Part shown: positions 31,160 through 39,440 of the stretch, piece by piece
Layout: every line of letters starts with the position of its first letter
How positions within the stretch are numbered: the first letter of the stretch is position 1
Source of the DNA: Bacillota bacterium
Lineage (GTDB): Bacteria > Bacillota > Clostridia > Lachnospirales > Anaerotignaceae
Direction of reading: 5' to 3'
DNA length: 50,578 nt
NCBI GenBank assembly: GCA_021768705.1
Contig: JAETUG010000016.1
Coordinates: 1-50,578 of the forward strand
Program-made: the position numbers and the translations under genes
Notes under the pieces: model-generated
Told to the model about the DNA's origin: nothing
What the model saw: only the letters and a program-made list of their open reading frames with translations
Databases searched by the model: none

Positions 31160-32036
31160 TAGTTGTCAAATATTCTGTCAGGGCTGCTAAAAATTCACAA
31201 CGACCGCCCTGTTTTTTCCAGATATCCATGGCTTCCTCGGAAAGCTTTGCCGCAATCTCACGGGATTTTTCGATGCCATAAAGGGTCACATAAGTGGTCT
31301 TTTGGTTCTTTTCATCACTATGGATGGGCTTGCCCAATTCCTCCATGGTGCTGGTTACATCCAAAATATCGTCTAAAATTTGGAATGCCACGCCGATTTT
31401 TTCGCCTGCCAAAGCAAACTGCTCCGCCGTTTCTTTGTCTGCGCCGCCAATAATAGCACCTGCTTCCAAGGCACCACGGATCATGGCTGCTGTCTTATGC
31501 AGATGGATGAAATCCAGGGTTTCCTTGTCTAAGGGCTTACCTTCGAAAGCAACATCCACCACCTGCCCCGTCAGCATGCCAAAAATGCCTGCACCATGGG
31601 CAATGGCTTTCATGGCACCTACAGTCTGGGGTGTGGGGTTTTTCAGGCAGGCATCCGCCATGGTTTCCATGGCATGATGCAACAGACCATCCCCCGCAAG
31701 GATCGCCATATCTTCCCCAAATACCTTATGGCTTGTCAGTCTGCCACGGCGATAATCATCGTTATCCATGGCAGGCAGATCATCGTGGATCAGGGAATAG
31801 GTATGAATCATTTCCAGGGCACAGGCAAAGGGCAAAGCATCTTCCTTCTTGCCGCCCACCGCTTCACAGGCTGCCAAAACCATCATGGGGCGCAGCCGTT
31901 TGCCCCCTGCCAGCAGACTATAGCGCATGGCTTCAAAAATCACAGGAGGGAATTCCTTCTGCTGGGGCACGGATTTTTCCAACGCCGCCTCAATATATGC
32001 ACATCTTTCTTTCATTTCCTGTTTCAAGTCCATCAT
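31149..32036 (-). CDS. ispA: Polyprenyl (farnesyl/geranyl) diphosphate synthase
   Basis: A 295-residue trans-isoprenyl diphosphate synthase that condenses IPP with allylic diphosphates to make farnesyl diphosphate. Both Asp-rich motifs are present: LIHDDLPAMDNDDYRRG (first, DDxxxxD with the extra two residues typical of short-chain bacterial FPP synthases, about residues 82-98) and FQILDDILD (second, about 226-234). The K-R-L-R-P motif (GGKRLRPMMVLA) precedes them. The start at 32036 overlaps the stop of xseB (ATGA). The C-terminus, ending TTRTF, runs into a 9-bp tandem repeat. Confidence 0.93.
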   Translation of the reverse strand: MMDLKQEMKERCAYIEAALEKSVPQQKEFPPVIFEAMRYSLLAGGKRLRPMMVLAACEAVGGKKEDALPFACALEMIHTYSLIHDDLPAMDNDDYRRGRLTSHKVFGEDMAILAGDGLLHHAMETMADACLKNPTPQTVGAMKAIAHGAGIFGMLTGQVVDVAFEGKPLDKETLDFIHLHKTAAMIRGALEAGAIIGGADKETAEQFALAGEKIGVAFQILDDILDVTSTMEELGKPIHSDEKNQKTTYVTLYGIEKSREIAAKLSEEAMDIWKKQGGRCEFLAALTEYLTTRTF

Positions 32037-32266
32037 TCTACCTCCGCCTGAAAAGGCTCTTCCTGCCAAAGTCCTGCTTCTTTTCTGAGAAGGACAATCT
32101 CGCCTTCTGCCGCCGCCAGTTTTTCCCGACACAGGGCAGAAAGACCCAATCCCTCTTTATAAAGGGCAACAGCTGTTTCCAGCGGTGCTTCCTCCTGCTC
32201 CAGCTGTTCCACGATCTCCTCCAAGCGTTCCATCGCTTCTTCAAAGGATAGTTTCTTTTTCGCCAT
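32033..32266 (-). CDS. xseB: Exodeoxyribonuclease VII small subunit (XseB)
   Basis: The 77-residue small subunit of exonuclease VII, which degrades single-stranded DNA together with XseA. The conserved N-terminus LSFEEAMERLEEIVEQLE and the pattern P-L-E-x-A-V-A-L-Y-K-E-G-L (about residues 29-41) identify it. The start lies inside the end of xseA (overlap of 26 bases), and the stop overlaps the start of ispA, so all three are translationally coupled. A TTG two codons upstream is a possible alternative start. Confidence 0.92.
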   Translation of the reverse strand: MAKKKLSFEEAMERLEEIVEQLEQEEAPLETAVALYKEGLGLSALCREKLAAAEGEIVLLRKEAGLWQEEPFQAEVE

Positions 32267-33476
32267 CGGCAAACACCGCCTTTCCTGTCACTTCTGCCTG
32301 CAGGATGCCGTCCTTCATCCGCACCTGCAAGGTCTGTCCCACTGCTGCCGCCTCTGCCGTTGTCACAGGCTTTCCCTTTGCATCCATCAGCATGGCATAG
32401 CCCCTCTGCATGATGGAAAAGGGAGAGACTGCCTGCAAACCAACTTCCGCCGCAGCCAGCTTCTGTTTATCCTTCTCCAGCTTTCGCAGTGTTTCTCGCA
32501 GCAAAAGCCGTTCCTTTTCTTCCAAATACATCTGCGTCCGCCGGATGCCCTCCAGAGGACGTTTCAATACGGGTCGTTCCTTCAAAAAATCCAGACGCCG
32601 CTTAGATGTTGTCAACACTGACTGCACATCTCTGTCAAGGCGTTCGGTCAACTCTGCTAAATCCTCTTTGACGCTGTCCAAAGGCTCCGTTGCCAACTCT
32701 GCCGCCGCAGAGGGGGTCGGTGCTCTTAAATCCGATACAAAATCCGCAATAGTAAAATCCGTTTCATGGCCCACCGCAGAGATCACAGGCAGTTCCGAAG
32801 CAAAAATAGCCCTTGCCACAATCTCCTCGTTGAACGCCCACAGATCCTCCATGGAGCCGCCGCCACGGCCCAAAATAATGACATCCGCCTTGCCCCAGGC
32901 ATTTGCCAGCTTTAGGCTTTTCACGATATCCTCCGCCGCAGCTTCCCCCTGCACCAGTGTAGGGAAAACAGCAATCTTCACCCGAGGGTCTCTTCTTTTG
33001 GCGATCTGGATGATATCCCGCACCGCTGCCCCCGTAGGGGAAGTAATCACAGCAATGCAGCCCACATGGTCGGGGATCTCCCGTTTGAAATCAGCGTCAA
33101 ACAATCCTTCTGCCGCCAGCTTTTCCTTCATCTGCTCGAAGGCGAGCTGCAAAGCACCCATGCCAATGGGCTCCAAAAATTCGCCATACAGCTGATACTG
33201 CCCCGTTTTCTCATAAAGGGAAACATGTCCATACAGGATGACTTTCATGCCATTTTCCGGCAGAAAAGGGATCTGCATGGCATCCTGTTTGAAAATGACA
33301 CAGGAAATCGCCCCTTGGGCATCTTTCAGGGTAAAATACCAATGGCCGCTGGAATGGGCTTTGAAATTGGAAATTTCCCCCTGTACCAAAAGGCTGTTCA
33401 ATATAAAATCATTTTCCAGCAGATTTTTGATGTATCGGTTGATCTGCCCCACCGTAAAGACCTTTGGTTCGATCAT
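32241..33476 (-). CDS. xseA: Exodeoxyribonuclease VII large subunit (XseA)
   Basis: The 411-residue catalytic subunit of exonuclease VII. It has the N-terminal OB fold (FTVGQINRYIKNLLEND, then VQGEISNFKAHSSGHWYFTLKD), the central nuclease domain with SPTGAAVRDII, DVIILGRGGGSMEDLWAFN and SAVGHETDFTIADFV (about residues 150-260), and a coiled-coil C-terminal region that binds several XseB copies. It is followed by the overlapping xseB and preceded by nusB at 23 bases, the standard nusB-xseA-xseB-ispA order. Confidence 0.95.
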   Translation of the reverse strand: MIEPKVFTVGQINRYIKNLLENDFILNSLLVQGEISNFKAHSSGHWYFTLKDAQGAISCVIFKQDAMQIPFLPENGMKVILYGHVSLYEKTGQYQLYGEFLEPIGMGALQLAFEQMKEKLAAEGLFDADFKREIPDHVGCIAVITSPTGAAVRDIIQIAKRRDPRVKIAVFPTLVQGEAAAEDIVKSLKLANAWGKADVIILGRGGGSMEDLWAFNEEIVARAIFASELPVISAVGHETDFTIADFVSDLRAPTPSAAAELATEPLDSVKEDLAELTERLDRDVQSVLTTSKRRLDFLKERPVLKRPLEGIRRTQMYLEEKERLLLRETLRKLEKDKQKLAAAEVGLQAVSPFSIMQRGYAMLMDAKGKPVTTAEAAAVGQTLQVRMKDGILQAEVTGKAVFADGEKETIL

Positions 33477-33499
33477 CGAGACACTCCCTTACACAGCTT

Positions 33500-33901
33500 T
33501 TACATTTGGGCTACCTTGCCCAATACGCCGTTGATGAAAGCAGGTGCTTCATCGGAACTGAATTTTTTCGCCAATTCTACTGCTTCATTGATGGCAACAC
33601 CAATGGGTATTTCCGCATATTTCATTTCATAAACTGCCAGACGCAGGATCGCCAGATCCACTTTATTCATCCGTTCAGGATCCCAGCCCTTTGCGCAGGC
33701 AACGATCATACCATCGATCTTTTCCATATTTGCGTGGACCCCTTCCACCTCGGAAAGAATAAAGGCTTTTTCCTCTTCATCCACAGGCTCTTCCTTTTCC
33801 GCAAAGAAAAGCTCTTTTATCTGTTCAAATTCTGCCGCTTCACTGAAATCCATCTGGAACAGCAGAAAAAACGCATTCTTTCTTGCACTTCTTCGGCTCA
33901 T
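33500..33901 (-). CDS. nusB: Transcription antitermination factor NusB
   Basis: NusB joins NusE (S10) on boxA RNA for antitermination of rRNA transcription. The 133-residue all-helical protein has the typical N-terminus RRSARKNAFFLLFQMDF and the conserved C-terminal DLAILRLAVYEMKYAEIPIGVAINEAVELAKKF region (split at about residues 85-118), ending with INGVLGKVA. The start at 33901 has GGAGGTATG upstream at normal spacing; the frame is open 24 codons further without support. Confidence 0.93.
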   Translation of the reverse strand: MSRRSARKNAFFLLFQMDFSEAAEFEQIKELFFAEKEEPVDEEEKAFILSEVEGVHANMEKIDGMIVACAKGWDPERMNKVDLAILRLAVYEMKYAEIPIGVAINEAVELAKKFSSDEAPAFINGVLGKVAQM

Positions 33902-33936
33902 AACATACCTCCGTATTTTTGTTTGAAACGCACAGA

Positions 33937-33967
33937 CGGGTTTCACCGGCATAAGCCATGAAACCCG
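33937..33967 (-). other. Stem-loop between the Asp23-like gene and nusB
   Basis: CGGGTTTCA (33937-33945) pairs exactly with TGAAACCCG (33959-33967). There is no adjacent T-run, so it is more likely an mRNA processing or partial termination site than a full terminator. Confidence 0.5.
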
Positions 33968-33986
33968 CTGCATACACTTTCGCCGC

Positions 33987-34352
33987 TTATTCTTCTTCCT
34001 CAGCTTTCACTTCTTTTTCTTTCACAACACCGGTAACGCTAACATTGACAACAGCTACATCCAGCCCTGTCATGGTTTCTACTGTGGATTTTACTCTTTC
34101 CTGTACTTCTTTGGCTACATTCTGCACTTTTGTGCCAAATTTTACGATGATATCCATATCCAGTACAGCTTCGTTTTCATCCTTTGTGATCTTCACACAT
34201 TTTGTGTGGCCTTTTTTGCCAAAAAATTCTACAAAGCTTTTGCTGTTGCCGCCGGCAACAACGCCTTCCACTTCCAGCGCCGCTGTGACCGCAATCACAC
34301 CAACGACTTCATCTGCAATCTGGATCTGGCCATTCATTTTATTTTCAGACAT
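33987..34352 (-). CDS. Asp23/Gls24 family protein
   Basis: A 121-residue member of the Asp23/Gls24 (DUF322, YqhY/YloU) family, small alkaline-shock or envelope-associated proteins. The core pattern IADEVVGVIAVTAALEVEGVVA (split at about residues 11-32) and the VxVxVxGV tail region (VVNVSVTGVVKEKE) are typical. In B. subtilis yqhY sits at the same place before nusB, near the accBC genes, and affects fatty acid synthesis balance; here accBC are absent. Lys/Glu-rich C-terminus. It follows the spoIIIA operon after a terminator. Confidence 0.88.
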   Translation of the reverse strand: MSENKMNGQIQIADEVVGVIAVTAALEVEGVVAGGNSKSFVEFFGKKGHTKCVKITKDENEAVLDMDIIVKFGTKVQNVAKEVQERVKSTVETMTGLDVAVVNVSVTGVVKEKEVKAEEEE

Positions 34353-34524
34353 GTCTCTTACCTCCTATGATTTGTTTTATTCATGATTTCATACAAAATC
34401 CTGTATACCGTGCGGAAAATTCCAAACAATCCCTTTTTCCGCGCATAATTATGTTTACATTATAGCAGATGATTACCCCATTTGCAACGAATATACAGAA
34501 AATCATGCATAAACTCATAAACAG

Positions 34525-34556
34525 AAAAAAGCGGAAAGAATCCCAGTTCCTTCCGC
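34525..34556 (-). terminator. Terminator of the spoIIIA operon
   Basis: On the minus strand GCGGAAGGAA pairs with TTCTTTCCGC (one mismatch) followed by TTTTTT, 13 bases past the spoIIIAH stop. Confidence 0.8.
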
Positions 34557-34568
34557 ACTTTCCCTGCT

Positions 34569-35204
34569 TTATTTTGCTTTCTGCAATGTATTGATCCTGA
34601 TCTGAGAAGCGGCCATGCCTGTTTTCCGCTTCACGATATCCTCGATCTGCGCCACCTCCGCATCGGTCAGGGTATCTTTATCCACTACCACATCCACCGT
34701 ATCATCATCGATGCGGACATAAGCTTCCTTGAAGCCCTTGGATTCAATCATGGCTTCTGCCGCCGTTTCCTTTTCGATGCGTTCCTGCAGCTGCATCATA
34801 TTTTCTGAACATTTATCCTTCTGTTCCTGACTGATGTTTTCATTATTCAGCATTTCCGTCAGGATATCCTTCTGTTTTGCCCGGGACTGTTCCCGATCCA
34901 GTTTGGCTTCCGCAAAATATTCAGAGCCGGTCAAACCGCTGGCTGAAACGTAGACCGCCGCACCATCTCCTGTGGTCTCTGCCACTTCTGCTGTGATAGG
35001 GTCCAGCTCCAATGCCGACGTATCCACATCATCGGGCAGAGCCGAATAATCCACCAAGGCTGCGACATCCCCTTCCTCTGTCAGCTGCAGTGCCGTCTGG
35101 TTTCCTTCGGAAGAGCGGCTCTCCTGAAAATTCAAATACCCTGCTGCAGCGATCATCACCGCCAGTGCTGTAACCACCACTTGATTCCTCTTGATGACAA
35201 ACAT
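34569..35204 (-). CDS. spoIIIAH: Stage III sporulation protein AH (SpoIIIAH)
   Basis: SpoIIIAH sits in the mother-cell membrane and binds forespore SpoIIQ across the intermembrane space, forming the feeding-tube channel. The 211-residue protein has a short cytoplasmic N-terminus, one transmembrane helix (about residues 9-25, VVVTALAVMIAAAGYLNF), a variable Glu/Asp-rich linker, and a C-terminal YscJ/FliF-like ring domain (about 105-211) beginning with the helix SREQ-type region REQSRAKQKDILTEM. It is the last gene of the spoIIIAA-AH operon, just before its terminator. Confidence 0.9.
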   Translation of the reverse strand: MFVIKRNQVVVTALAVMIAAAGYLNFQESRSSEGNQTALQLTEEGDVAALVDYSALPDDVDTSALELDPITAEVAETTGDGAAVYVSASGLTGSEYFAEAKLDREQSRAKQKDILTEMLNNENISQEQKDKCSENMMQLQERIEKETAAEAMIESKGFKEAYVRIDDDTVDVVVDKDTLTDAEVAQIEDIVKRKTGMAASQIRINTLQKAK

Positions 35205-35217
35205 ACCATTTCCCCCT

Positions 35218-35775
35218 CTATTTCATTTTCAAAACTGCGATTTTATGGGCAGGCACATCCAACAACGCCTGTGCCGCCTGATTGAGAGCGGTGCAGACCA
35301 CCGGATCTCCGCCCCCCTCTGCCACGATAACGACCCCCTCCACCTCCGGAGAGGCTGCCGAAAGGAGCAGCGGTAAAGTATTTCCGTTCCTGTCCTCCAT
35401 CAGGATAGCGGTATTTTCTACCCGCAGAGATTCGGAGGTTTTTCCGCCATCCTCAGAATAGGACTCTTCCCGCACCTCATCCCGGGCAACGGTCTTTTCC
35501 TCTGTCCTGCGGTAAGTCAGCATCACATCCACCTGTCCTGCTCCTTCGATTTTGGAGAGGATTTCTGCCATGCGGCGTTCCGTTTCTGCATCGCTGCCAA
35601 TGGTTTTCTCCGCAGGTTCCTCCTGGAGCGACTTTTCCGTTGCATCCCCTCCAAAAGAAGAAAGACTTTTTCCTGCCGCCAAAAGCAGGATGCCCACCAT
35701 CAATGCCAGGAACACATTGCTTCGCATCTTCTTGTTTTCCGGGCTGAACAGCCCTTTCCAAACATCCTTTTGCAT
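35218..35775 (-). CDS. spoIIIAG: Stage III sporulation protein AG (SpoIIIAG)
   Basis: SpoIIIAG forms a large ring of the mother-cell side of the sporulation channel. The 185-residue protein has one membrane helix (about residues 20-36, VFLALMVGILLLAAGKS) and the ring-building domain with ILSKIEGAGQVDVMLTYRRTEE (split at about 73-94) and the C-terminal SPEVEGVVIVAEGGGDPVV motif (about 140-158) typical of the family. The ribosome binding site overlaps the spoIIIAF stop, four bases before the start. Confidence 0.92.
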   Translation of the reverse strand: MQKDVWKGLFSPENKKMRSNVFLALMVGILLLAAGKSLSSFGGDATEKSLQEEPAEKTIGSDAETERRMAEILSKIEGAGQVDVMLTYRRTEEKTVARDEVREESYSEDGGKTSESLRVENTAILMEDRNGNTLPLLLSAASPEVEGVVIVAEGGGDPVVCTALNQAAQALLDVPAHKIAVLKMK

Positions 35776-35779
35776 TTTC

Positions 35780-36031
35780 TCACCCTTCTTTTGTGTATCC
35801 GTTGTATGTATCCGACCATTCCTGCTCCAGTCTCATCGTTGGCAGTTCGAATCCCTCCGTTGCGCCGAACAGCCGCAGAAAAGGGCTCAATACCGCCGTC
35901 AGTACCAGCACCCCCAGTACCAACTCCGCATAGCGGCGATATTTTCCCTCGGGCAGGAGGATGCCCACCAAAGCAGAAAAGATGGTCAATGCAGTTATGG
36001 TTTTAATATATGCTGTAAATGCTTCCATCAT
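35780..36031 (-). CDS. spoIIIAF: Stage III sporulation protein AF (SpoIIIAF)
   Basis: An 83-residue membrane protein with two hydrophobic helices (about residues 8-24 and 34-54, including RYAELVLGVLVLTAVLSPF), matching the N-terminal membrane part of SpoIIIAF. B. subtilis SpoIIIAF has about 206 residues with a soluble C-terminal ring domain; here the protein stops about 25 residues after the second helix, so that domain is missing. The start is one of two adjacent ATG codons, with GGAGG upstream, two bases from the spoIIIAE stop. Confidence 0.82.
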   Translation of the reverse strand: MMEAFTAYIKTITALTIFSALVGILLPEGKYRRYAELVLGVLVLTAVLSPFLRLFGATEGFELPTMRLEQEWSDTYNGYTKEG

Positions 36032-36033
36032 GC

Positions 36034-37152
36034 CTACAAGCCTCCTAACAAGAGCAATGCCGAAAATAAAAACATTCCTTCTCCCAGAAAAACCACGCCC
36101 AAAAGCAGTCCTGTGTATTCCCCTGCGGCGGAAATGCATTCCACCAGCCGCTCCTCACAGATAAATTCCGCCGCCGCTGCCGTCAGCTTGAACACCAGCA
36201 TGATGACCAACAGCTTCACCACCAAAGGGATGCAGAGAAGCAGCAAAAACACTGCCGCTGCCACCAAAGTCCCGCTTTTTAGGGTTCCTGCCACCGCCGC
36301 TGCCGTTTCCACTGCGCCCCCCATGACATCGCCCACTACGGGCACCGCACCTACTGCGATCTTCGCCGTTTTTGCCGCTAGGCCATTCAAAGCTCCTCCG
36401 CCGATTTTCTGCAGAGAGATCAGCAGCATAAAAGCCATAGCAGCCCCCTTCATGCCCCAGCTGATGCATTGGCGCAGCAGCTCCGCGAATTTTCCCAGGA
36501 TGGGTTTTTCCGAAATATGGTCAGCCATTTCCAAGGCGATGGCTAATAGAATGGCAGGAATGATAATACGGCTGATGGCAACGGATAACGCCGCCGAGCC
36601 GCCCATGATGGCAGGCCCCATCAGCGCCCCCTGTGTCAGATTGCCGGAGGATGCAGAAAGGATGAGAAAAATGGGTACCATCGCCCCAAACACTCCACAA
36701 ATCCCTTTCACCCTCTCCACAACGCACGCAGAAATGGCATAAAATGAGGATAATATCACCACAACCAGCACCATATAGCAAATATAGAAGCCCATTTCCC
36801 CCACTGATTTTCCCTGAAAGGAATCGTTGAACTGCTTCAAAATGGCACTCAAAATAACGATCAACAATAATTGCGTCAACAACTTTCCCTGCACCCGAAA
36901 TTCTCCAAAGGCTGCTTCTAATACTTTTTCTTTCAGCCCGGCGAAGGTAAAATCAAATTCTCCCAACACCACATCCTTCAGAAGCTTCGAAAATCCCACA
37001 TCAGCATCTAAATCTTCCGCCGCTTCATCCACAGCCTCCGTTTCCAGTTTTTCCAGCTCTGCTTCAATGGTCTGGGCATCGACCTCTGCTGCGGAAGCCG
37101 TTGTTGGCAAAAATGAAAGGAGTAGCACCAAAACCAGCAAACACTTTTTCAT
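36034..37152 (-). CDS. spoIIIAE: Stage III sporulation protein AE (SpoIIIAE)
   Basis: A polytopic membrane protein of the SpoIIIA complex in the mother-cell membrane, 372 residues. It begins with a signal peptide (MKKCLLVLVLLLSFLPTTASA, cleavage likely after ASA at about 21) and then has about seven hydrophobic segments with Gly-rich loops, as in B. subtilis SpoIIIAE (399 residues). The region KPILGKFAELLRQCISWG and GAVPVVGDVMGGAVET are conserved. Its function in the channel is thought to be membrane transport support. It lies between spoIIIAD and spoIIIAF. Confidence 0.92.
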   Translation of the reverse strand: MKKCLLVLVLLLSFLPTTASAAEVDAQTIEAELEKLETEAVDEAAEDLDADVGFSKLLKDVVLGEFDFTFAGLKEKVLEAAFGEFRVQGKLLTQLLLIVILSAILKQFNDSFQGKSVGEMGFYICYMVLVVVILSSFYAISACVVERVKGICGVFGAMVPIFLILSASSGNLTQGALMGPAIMGGSAALSVAISRIIIPAILLAIALEMADHISEKPILGKFAELLRQCISWGMKGAAMAFMLLISLQKIGGGALNGLAAKTAKIAVGAVPVVGDVMGGAVETAAAVAGTLKSGTLVAAAVFLLLLCIPLVVKLLVIMLVFKLTAAAAEFICEERLVECISAAGEYTGLLLGVVFLGEGMFLFSALLLLGGL

Positions 37153-37163
37153 CCTGCTCCCTC

Positions 37164-37547
37164 CTATACCAGCCCCATGACCATTTCCAACAGCCCCATC
37201 AGTACCGGTGCGGCTGCCGTCATCATCAGGATTTTTCCTGCCAATTCAATCTTCGCCGCCACAGCCCCTTCCCCGGCATCGGCACAAAGCTGCGCACCGA
37301 ATTGCGTCAGATACGCAATGCCAATAACCTTCAGCACCACGGCAAAATAGCCCTTGCCTACGCCTGCCTGCTCCGCCGTTTCTCGTAGCAAAGCGATCAG
37401 ATTTCCCAAGGGCACACAGATCATCCCAAAAATCAAAATGCCCGTGATGGCAGCCACCAGCATGGCAATCTGAGGATTTTCCTTTTTCAGCAAAACGGCA
37501 AATACCGTTCCCACCAATCCCAGCGCAATGATCCTTCCCATTTCCAT
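37164..37547 (-). CDS. spoIIIAD: Stage III sporulation protein AD (SpoIIIAD)
   Basis: A 127-residue membrane protein with three to four helices (for example IIALGLVGTVFAVLLKK at about 5-21 and AMLVAAITGILIFGMI). The pattern AYLTQFGAQLCADAGEGAVAAKIELAGK (split at about 78-105) is the SpoIIIAC/AD family hallmark. The start at 37547 has AAAGGGGCG upstream; the frame is open 15 codons further without a site. Confidence 0.92.
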   Translation of the reverse strand: MEMGRIIALGLVGTVFAVLLKKENPQIAMLVAAITGILIFGMICVPLGNLIALLRETAEQAGVGKGYFAVVLKVIGIAYLTQFGAQLCADAGEGAVAAKIELAGKILMMTAAAPVLMGLLEMVMGLV

Positions 37548-37560
37548 AGAATCGCCCCTT

Positions 37561-37755
37561 TCATAGCTGAAACAGGGTCTGCACTGTATCAAACAATTGG
37601 CTGATATACTGGATGACCCAGAAAAGCACCACCACCAGCCCTGCCAGAGTGGTCATCATCGCCTGTTCTTCCCGTCCTGCCCGAATCAGCACCTGATTCA
37701 GCACTGCCACCAAAATCCCTACCGCCGCAATGCGGAATACGATATTGATCTCCAT
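37561..37755 (-). CDS. spoIIIAC: Stage III sporulation protein AC (SpoIIIAC)
   Basis: A 64-residue protein with two transmembrane helices (about residues 4-22 and 33-52) connected by a short polar turn RAGREEQAMM, the usual size and layout of SpoIIIAC. It is related to the first part of SpoIIIAD and lies directly before it in the operon, 13 bases apart. Confidence 0.92.
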   Translation of the reverse strand: MEINIVFRIAAVGILVAVLNQVLIRAGREEQAMMTTLAGLVVVLFWVIQYISQLFDTVQTLFQL

Positions 37756-37768
37756 TTTTCTTCCCCCT

Positions 37769-38287
37769 TCACAGCAGTGTCACCACAATGAGCAAGCCGC
37801 TCAGCCCGCCCATGCCATAGTAAAGCCTGCCGTTTTTCTCCAATCGTTTCTTTCCTTGCTCCAAAGCATTTTCAATGTATCGCAAAAGCAGACGGACGCT
37901 GCTTTCCTGCTGTTCCTTATCCAAATAGCCCAGAGTCCTGCCGAAGAGGAGCACAGCATCCAGCTCTTCCCCTGTCAAGAATGTATGTACTGCCTGTTTC
38001 CGCCATACCTCCTCCCAGATCAGTTCCGCCGATGCGCCGTCCCGTTCCGCCATACGCTCCGCCGCTTCCTGAAAAATCTCTCCGATGATGCCATCGGTTT
38101 TCCAACTAATGCTTTCCAGCACCTCCGGCAAAGGGGCAGAAAGATATTGGATCTGGCTTTGCAGCAGCAGGATGCCCCGTTCCAATTCTTCCAGTTCTTT
38201 CAGACGATATTTTTCCTTCACCGCGAAATATGCCCCGAACCACAGAGTTGCTCCCAACACAAGTGCGATACCTGCCAACCGAATCAT
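37769..38287 (-). CDS. spoIIIAB: Stage III sporulation protein AB (SpoIIIAB)
   Basis: A 172-residue protein with an N-terminal helix (about residues 2-21), a soluble helical middle, and a C-terminal helix (GGLSGLLIVVTLL). The segment LEELERGILLLQSQIQYLSAPLPEVL (split at about 35-60) is conserved in SpoIIIAB and resembles type II secretion GspF-like proteins. The start overlaps the stop of spoIIIAA (ATGA), so the two are translationally coupled. Its length is like the B. subtilis protein (171). Confidence 0.92.
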   Translation of the reverse strand: MIRLAGIALVLGATLWFGAYFAVKEKYRLKELEELERGILLLQSQIQYLSAPLPEVLESISWKTDGIIGEIFQEAAERMAERDGASAELIWEEVWRKQAVHTFLTGEELDAVLLFGRTLGYLDKEQQESSVRLLLRYIENALEQGKKRLEKNGRLYYGMGGLSGLLIVVTLL

Positions 38288-39222
38288 TCCCTCTCCCCCT
38301 TCCAAATAACTTTTCCATTCCTATCTCTGATTTCTTCCATTGTTCCCACGCCGGTTCGGTTAGAGAGAAAAAGATATCGTTCAAAAACATTTTTACGAAT
38401 CAGAGAACACAGCTGGGGACGGGTCTCCAAATCGGCAAAATCCCGTCCATGGGCAGTGGCCACCAGCTTCACCCCTGCATACAAGGCTTCCTCTACCGCT
38501 TCGATATCCTCCTTTCGCCCCAATTCATCCACTGCGATGATATCCGGGGACATACTCCGCAGCAGCAATACCATTCCTTTTGCTTTCGGGCACCCCTCCA
38601 GCACATCGGTACAAGGGCCCACATCCATCTGAGGTGTGCCATCCCGCAAAGGGGCGATCTCTCCCCGTTCATCCACCACGCCAACCGTCTTTCCTCTTTC
38701 GCTGAGACAGCGGACAATATCCCGCAGAAGCGTCGTTTTGCCACAGCCCGGCGGAGAGACAATCAAGGTATGGCAAAAGATATCCTCTTCCATGAGATAT
38801 GGCAAAAACTGCTCCCCCCACCCCTTCTGCTCCCTGGCAATACGAATATTCAATGCGTTGATTTGGCGCAGCGTCCGAATTTCGCCGTTTTCCAAAACTG
38901 CCTTTCCGCAAAAGCCTACACGGTGTCCTCCCTCCATAGTGATATACCCCTGCCGCAATTCCTCCTCAAAGGCATAAAGAGAATAAGCACTTAAAAGGGA
39001 CACTGTCTCTCTCAGGTCTGCCGTAGAAATACGAATCCCCTTTTCCCAAGGCGCAGAAAGCAGACCGCCGTTCTTCTGCAAAGAAAATATTCCCTCTGCT
39101 GTTTTCAACAGAAAAGGTTGTCCGCTTCTCAGCCGTATCTCCTGCACATCCACAAGACTTTCCTCCGGCAAAACTTCTCGTATCCTTCGGGGCAATGCCC
39201 GCCAAACCGCTTCTGTCTGCAT
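38284..39222 (-). CDS. spoIIIAA: Stage III sporulation protein AA (SpoIIIAA, secretion-type ATPase)
   Basis: The 312-residue ATPase that powers the SpoIIIA-SpoIIQ complex, related to type II/IV secretion ATPases. Walker A is [17 protein letters not shown] (about residues 157-173), a Walker-B-like strand is DIIAVDELGR (about 224-233), and the C-terminal VATAHGRDFADL and GTMEEIRDRNG motifs are typical. It is the first gene of the operon, with GGAGG upstream. The operon is expected to be under mother-cell sigma-E; I could not find a convincing sigma-E promoter in the 146 bases upstream. Confidence 0.94.
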   Translation of the reverse strand: MQTEAVWRALPRRIREVLPEESLVDVQEIRLRSGQPFLLKTAEGIFSLQKNGGLLSAPWEKGIRISTADLRETVSLLSAYSLYAFEEELRQGYITMEGGHRVGFCGKAVLENGEIRTLRQINALNIRIAREQKGWGEQFLPYLMEEDIFCHTLIVSPPGCGKTTLLRDIVRCLSERGKTVGVVDERGEIAPLRDGTPQMDVGPCTDVLEGCPKAKGMVLLLRSMSPDIIAVDELGRKEDIEAVEEALYAGVKLVATAHGRDFADLETRPQLCSLIRKNVFERYLFLSNRTGVGTMEEIRDRNGKVIWKGERE

Positions 39223-39287
39223 CAGCTCGTCCTCCCTTCTTTTCCTATCCTATGCAGGCATCGCTGAATCATTCCAGTAACAGATCA

Positions 39288-39372
39288 TCACAAATTGTGA
39301 ATATATTGTAAAAAAAGTATGCTTTTTTTGCAATTTTTAATAAAAATGTTTCACTTTTTTCACATTGTGTGA
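39288..39372. promoter_or_regulatory. Two TCACA/TGTGA inverted repeats between spoIIIAA and the LytTR gene
   Basis: TCACAAATTGTGA (39288-39300) is a 13-bp palindrome, and TCACATTGTGTGA (39360-39372) has perfect 5-bp arms around three bases. The second abuts the -10 box of the LytTR gene. They are 72 bases apart in an AT-rich divergent region and could be operators of one dimeric regulator. Confidence 0.45.
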
Positions 39373-39378
39373 TAAAAT
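39349..39378 (+). promoter_or_regulatory. Probable promoter of the LytTR gene
   Basis: TTTCAC (39349-39354) and TAAAAT (39373-39378) have an 18-base spacer; the palindrome at 39360-39372 fills the spacer. The -35 is weak. Confidence 0.4.
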
Positions 39379-39440
39379 ATATCAAATTACGAGGAAATAT
39401 GACAAAAATGATTTTCAACTTGAATGGAAAGGAAAAAACT

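Noticed and set aside
39223-39368. Sigma-E promoter of the spoIIIA operon
   Set aside because: Expected from biology, and CATAGGAT or CATACTTT could serve as -10, but no convincing -35 lies at the right distance.
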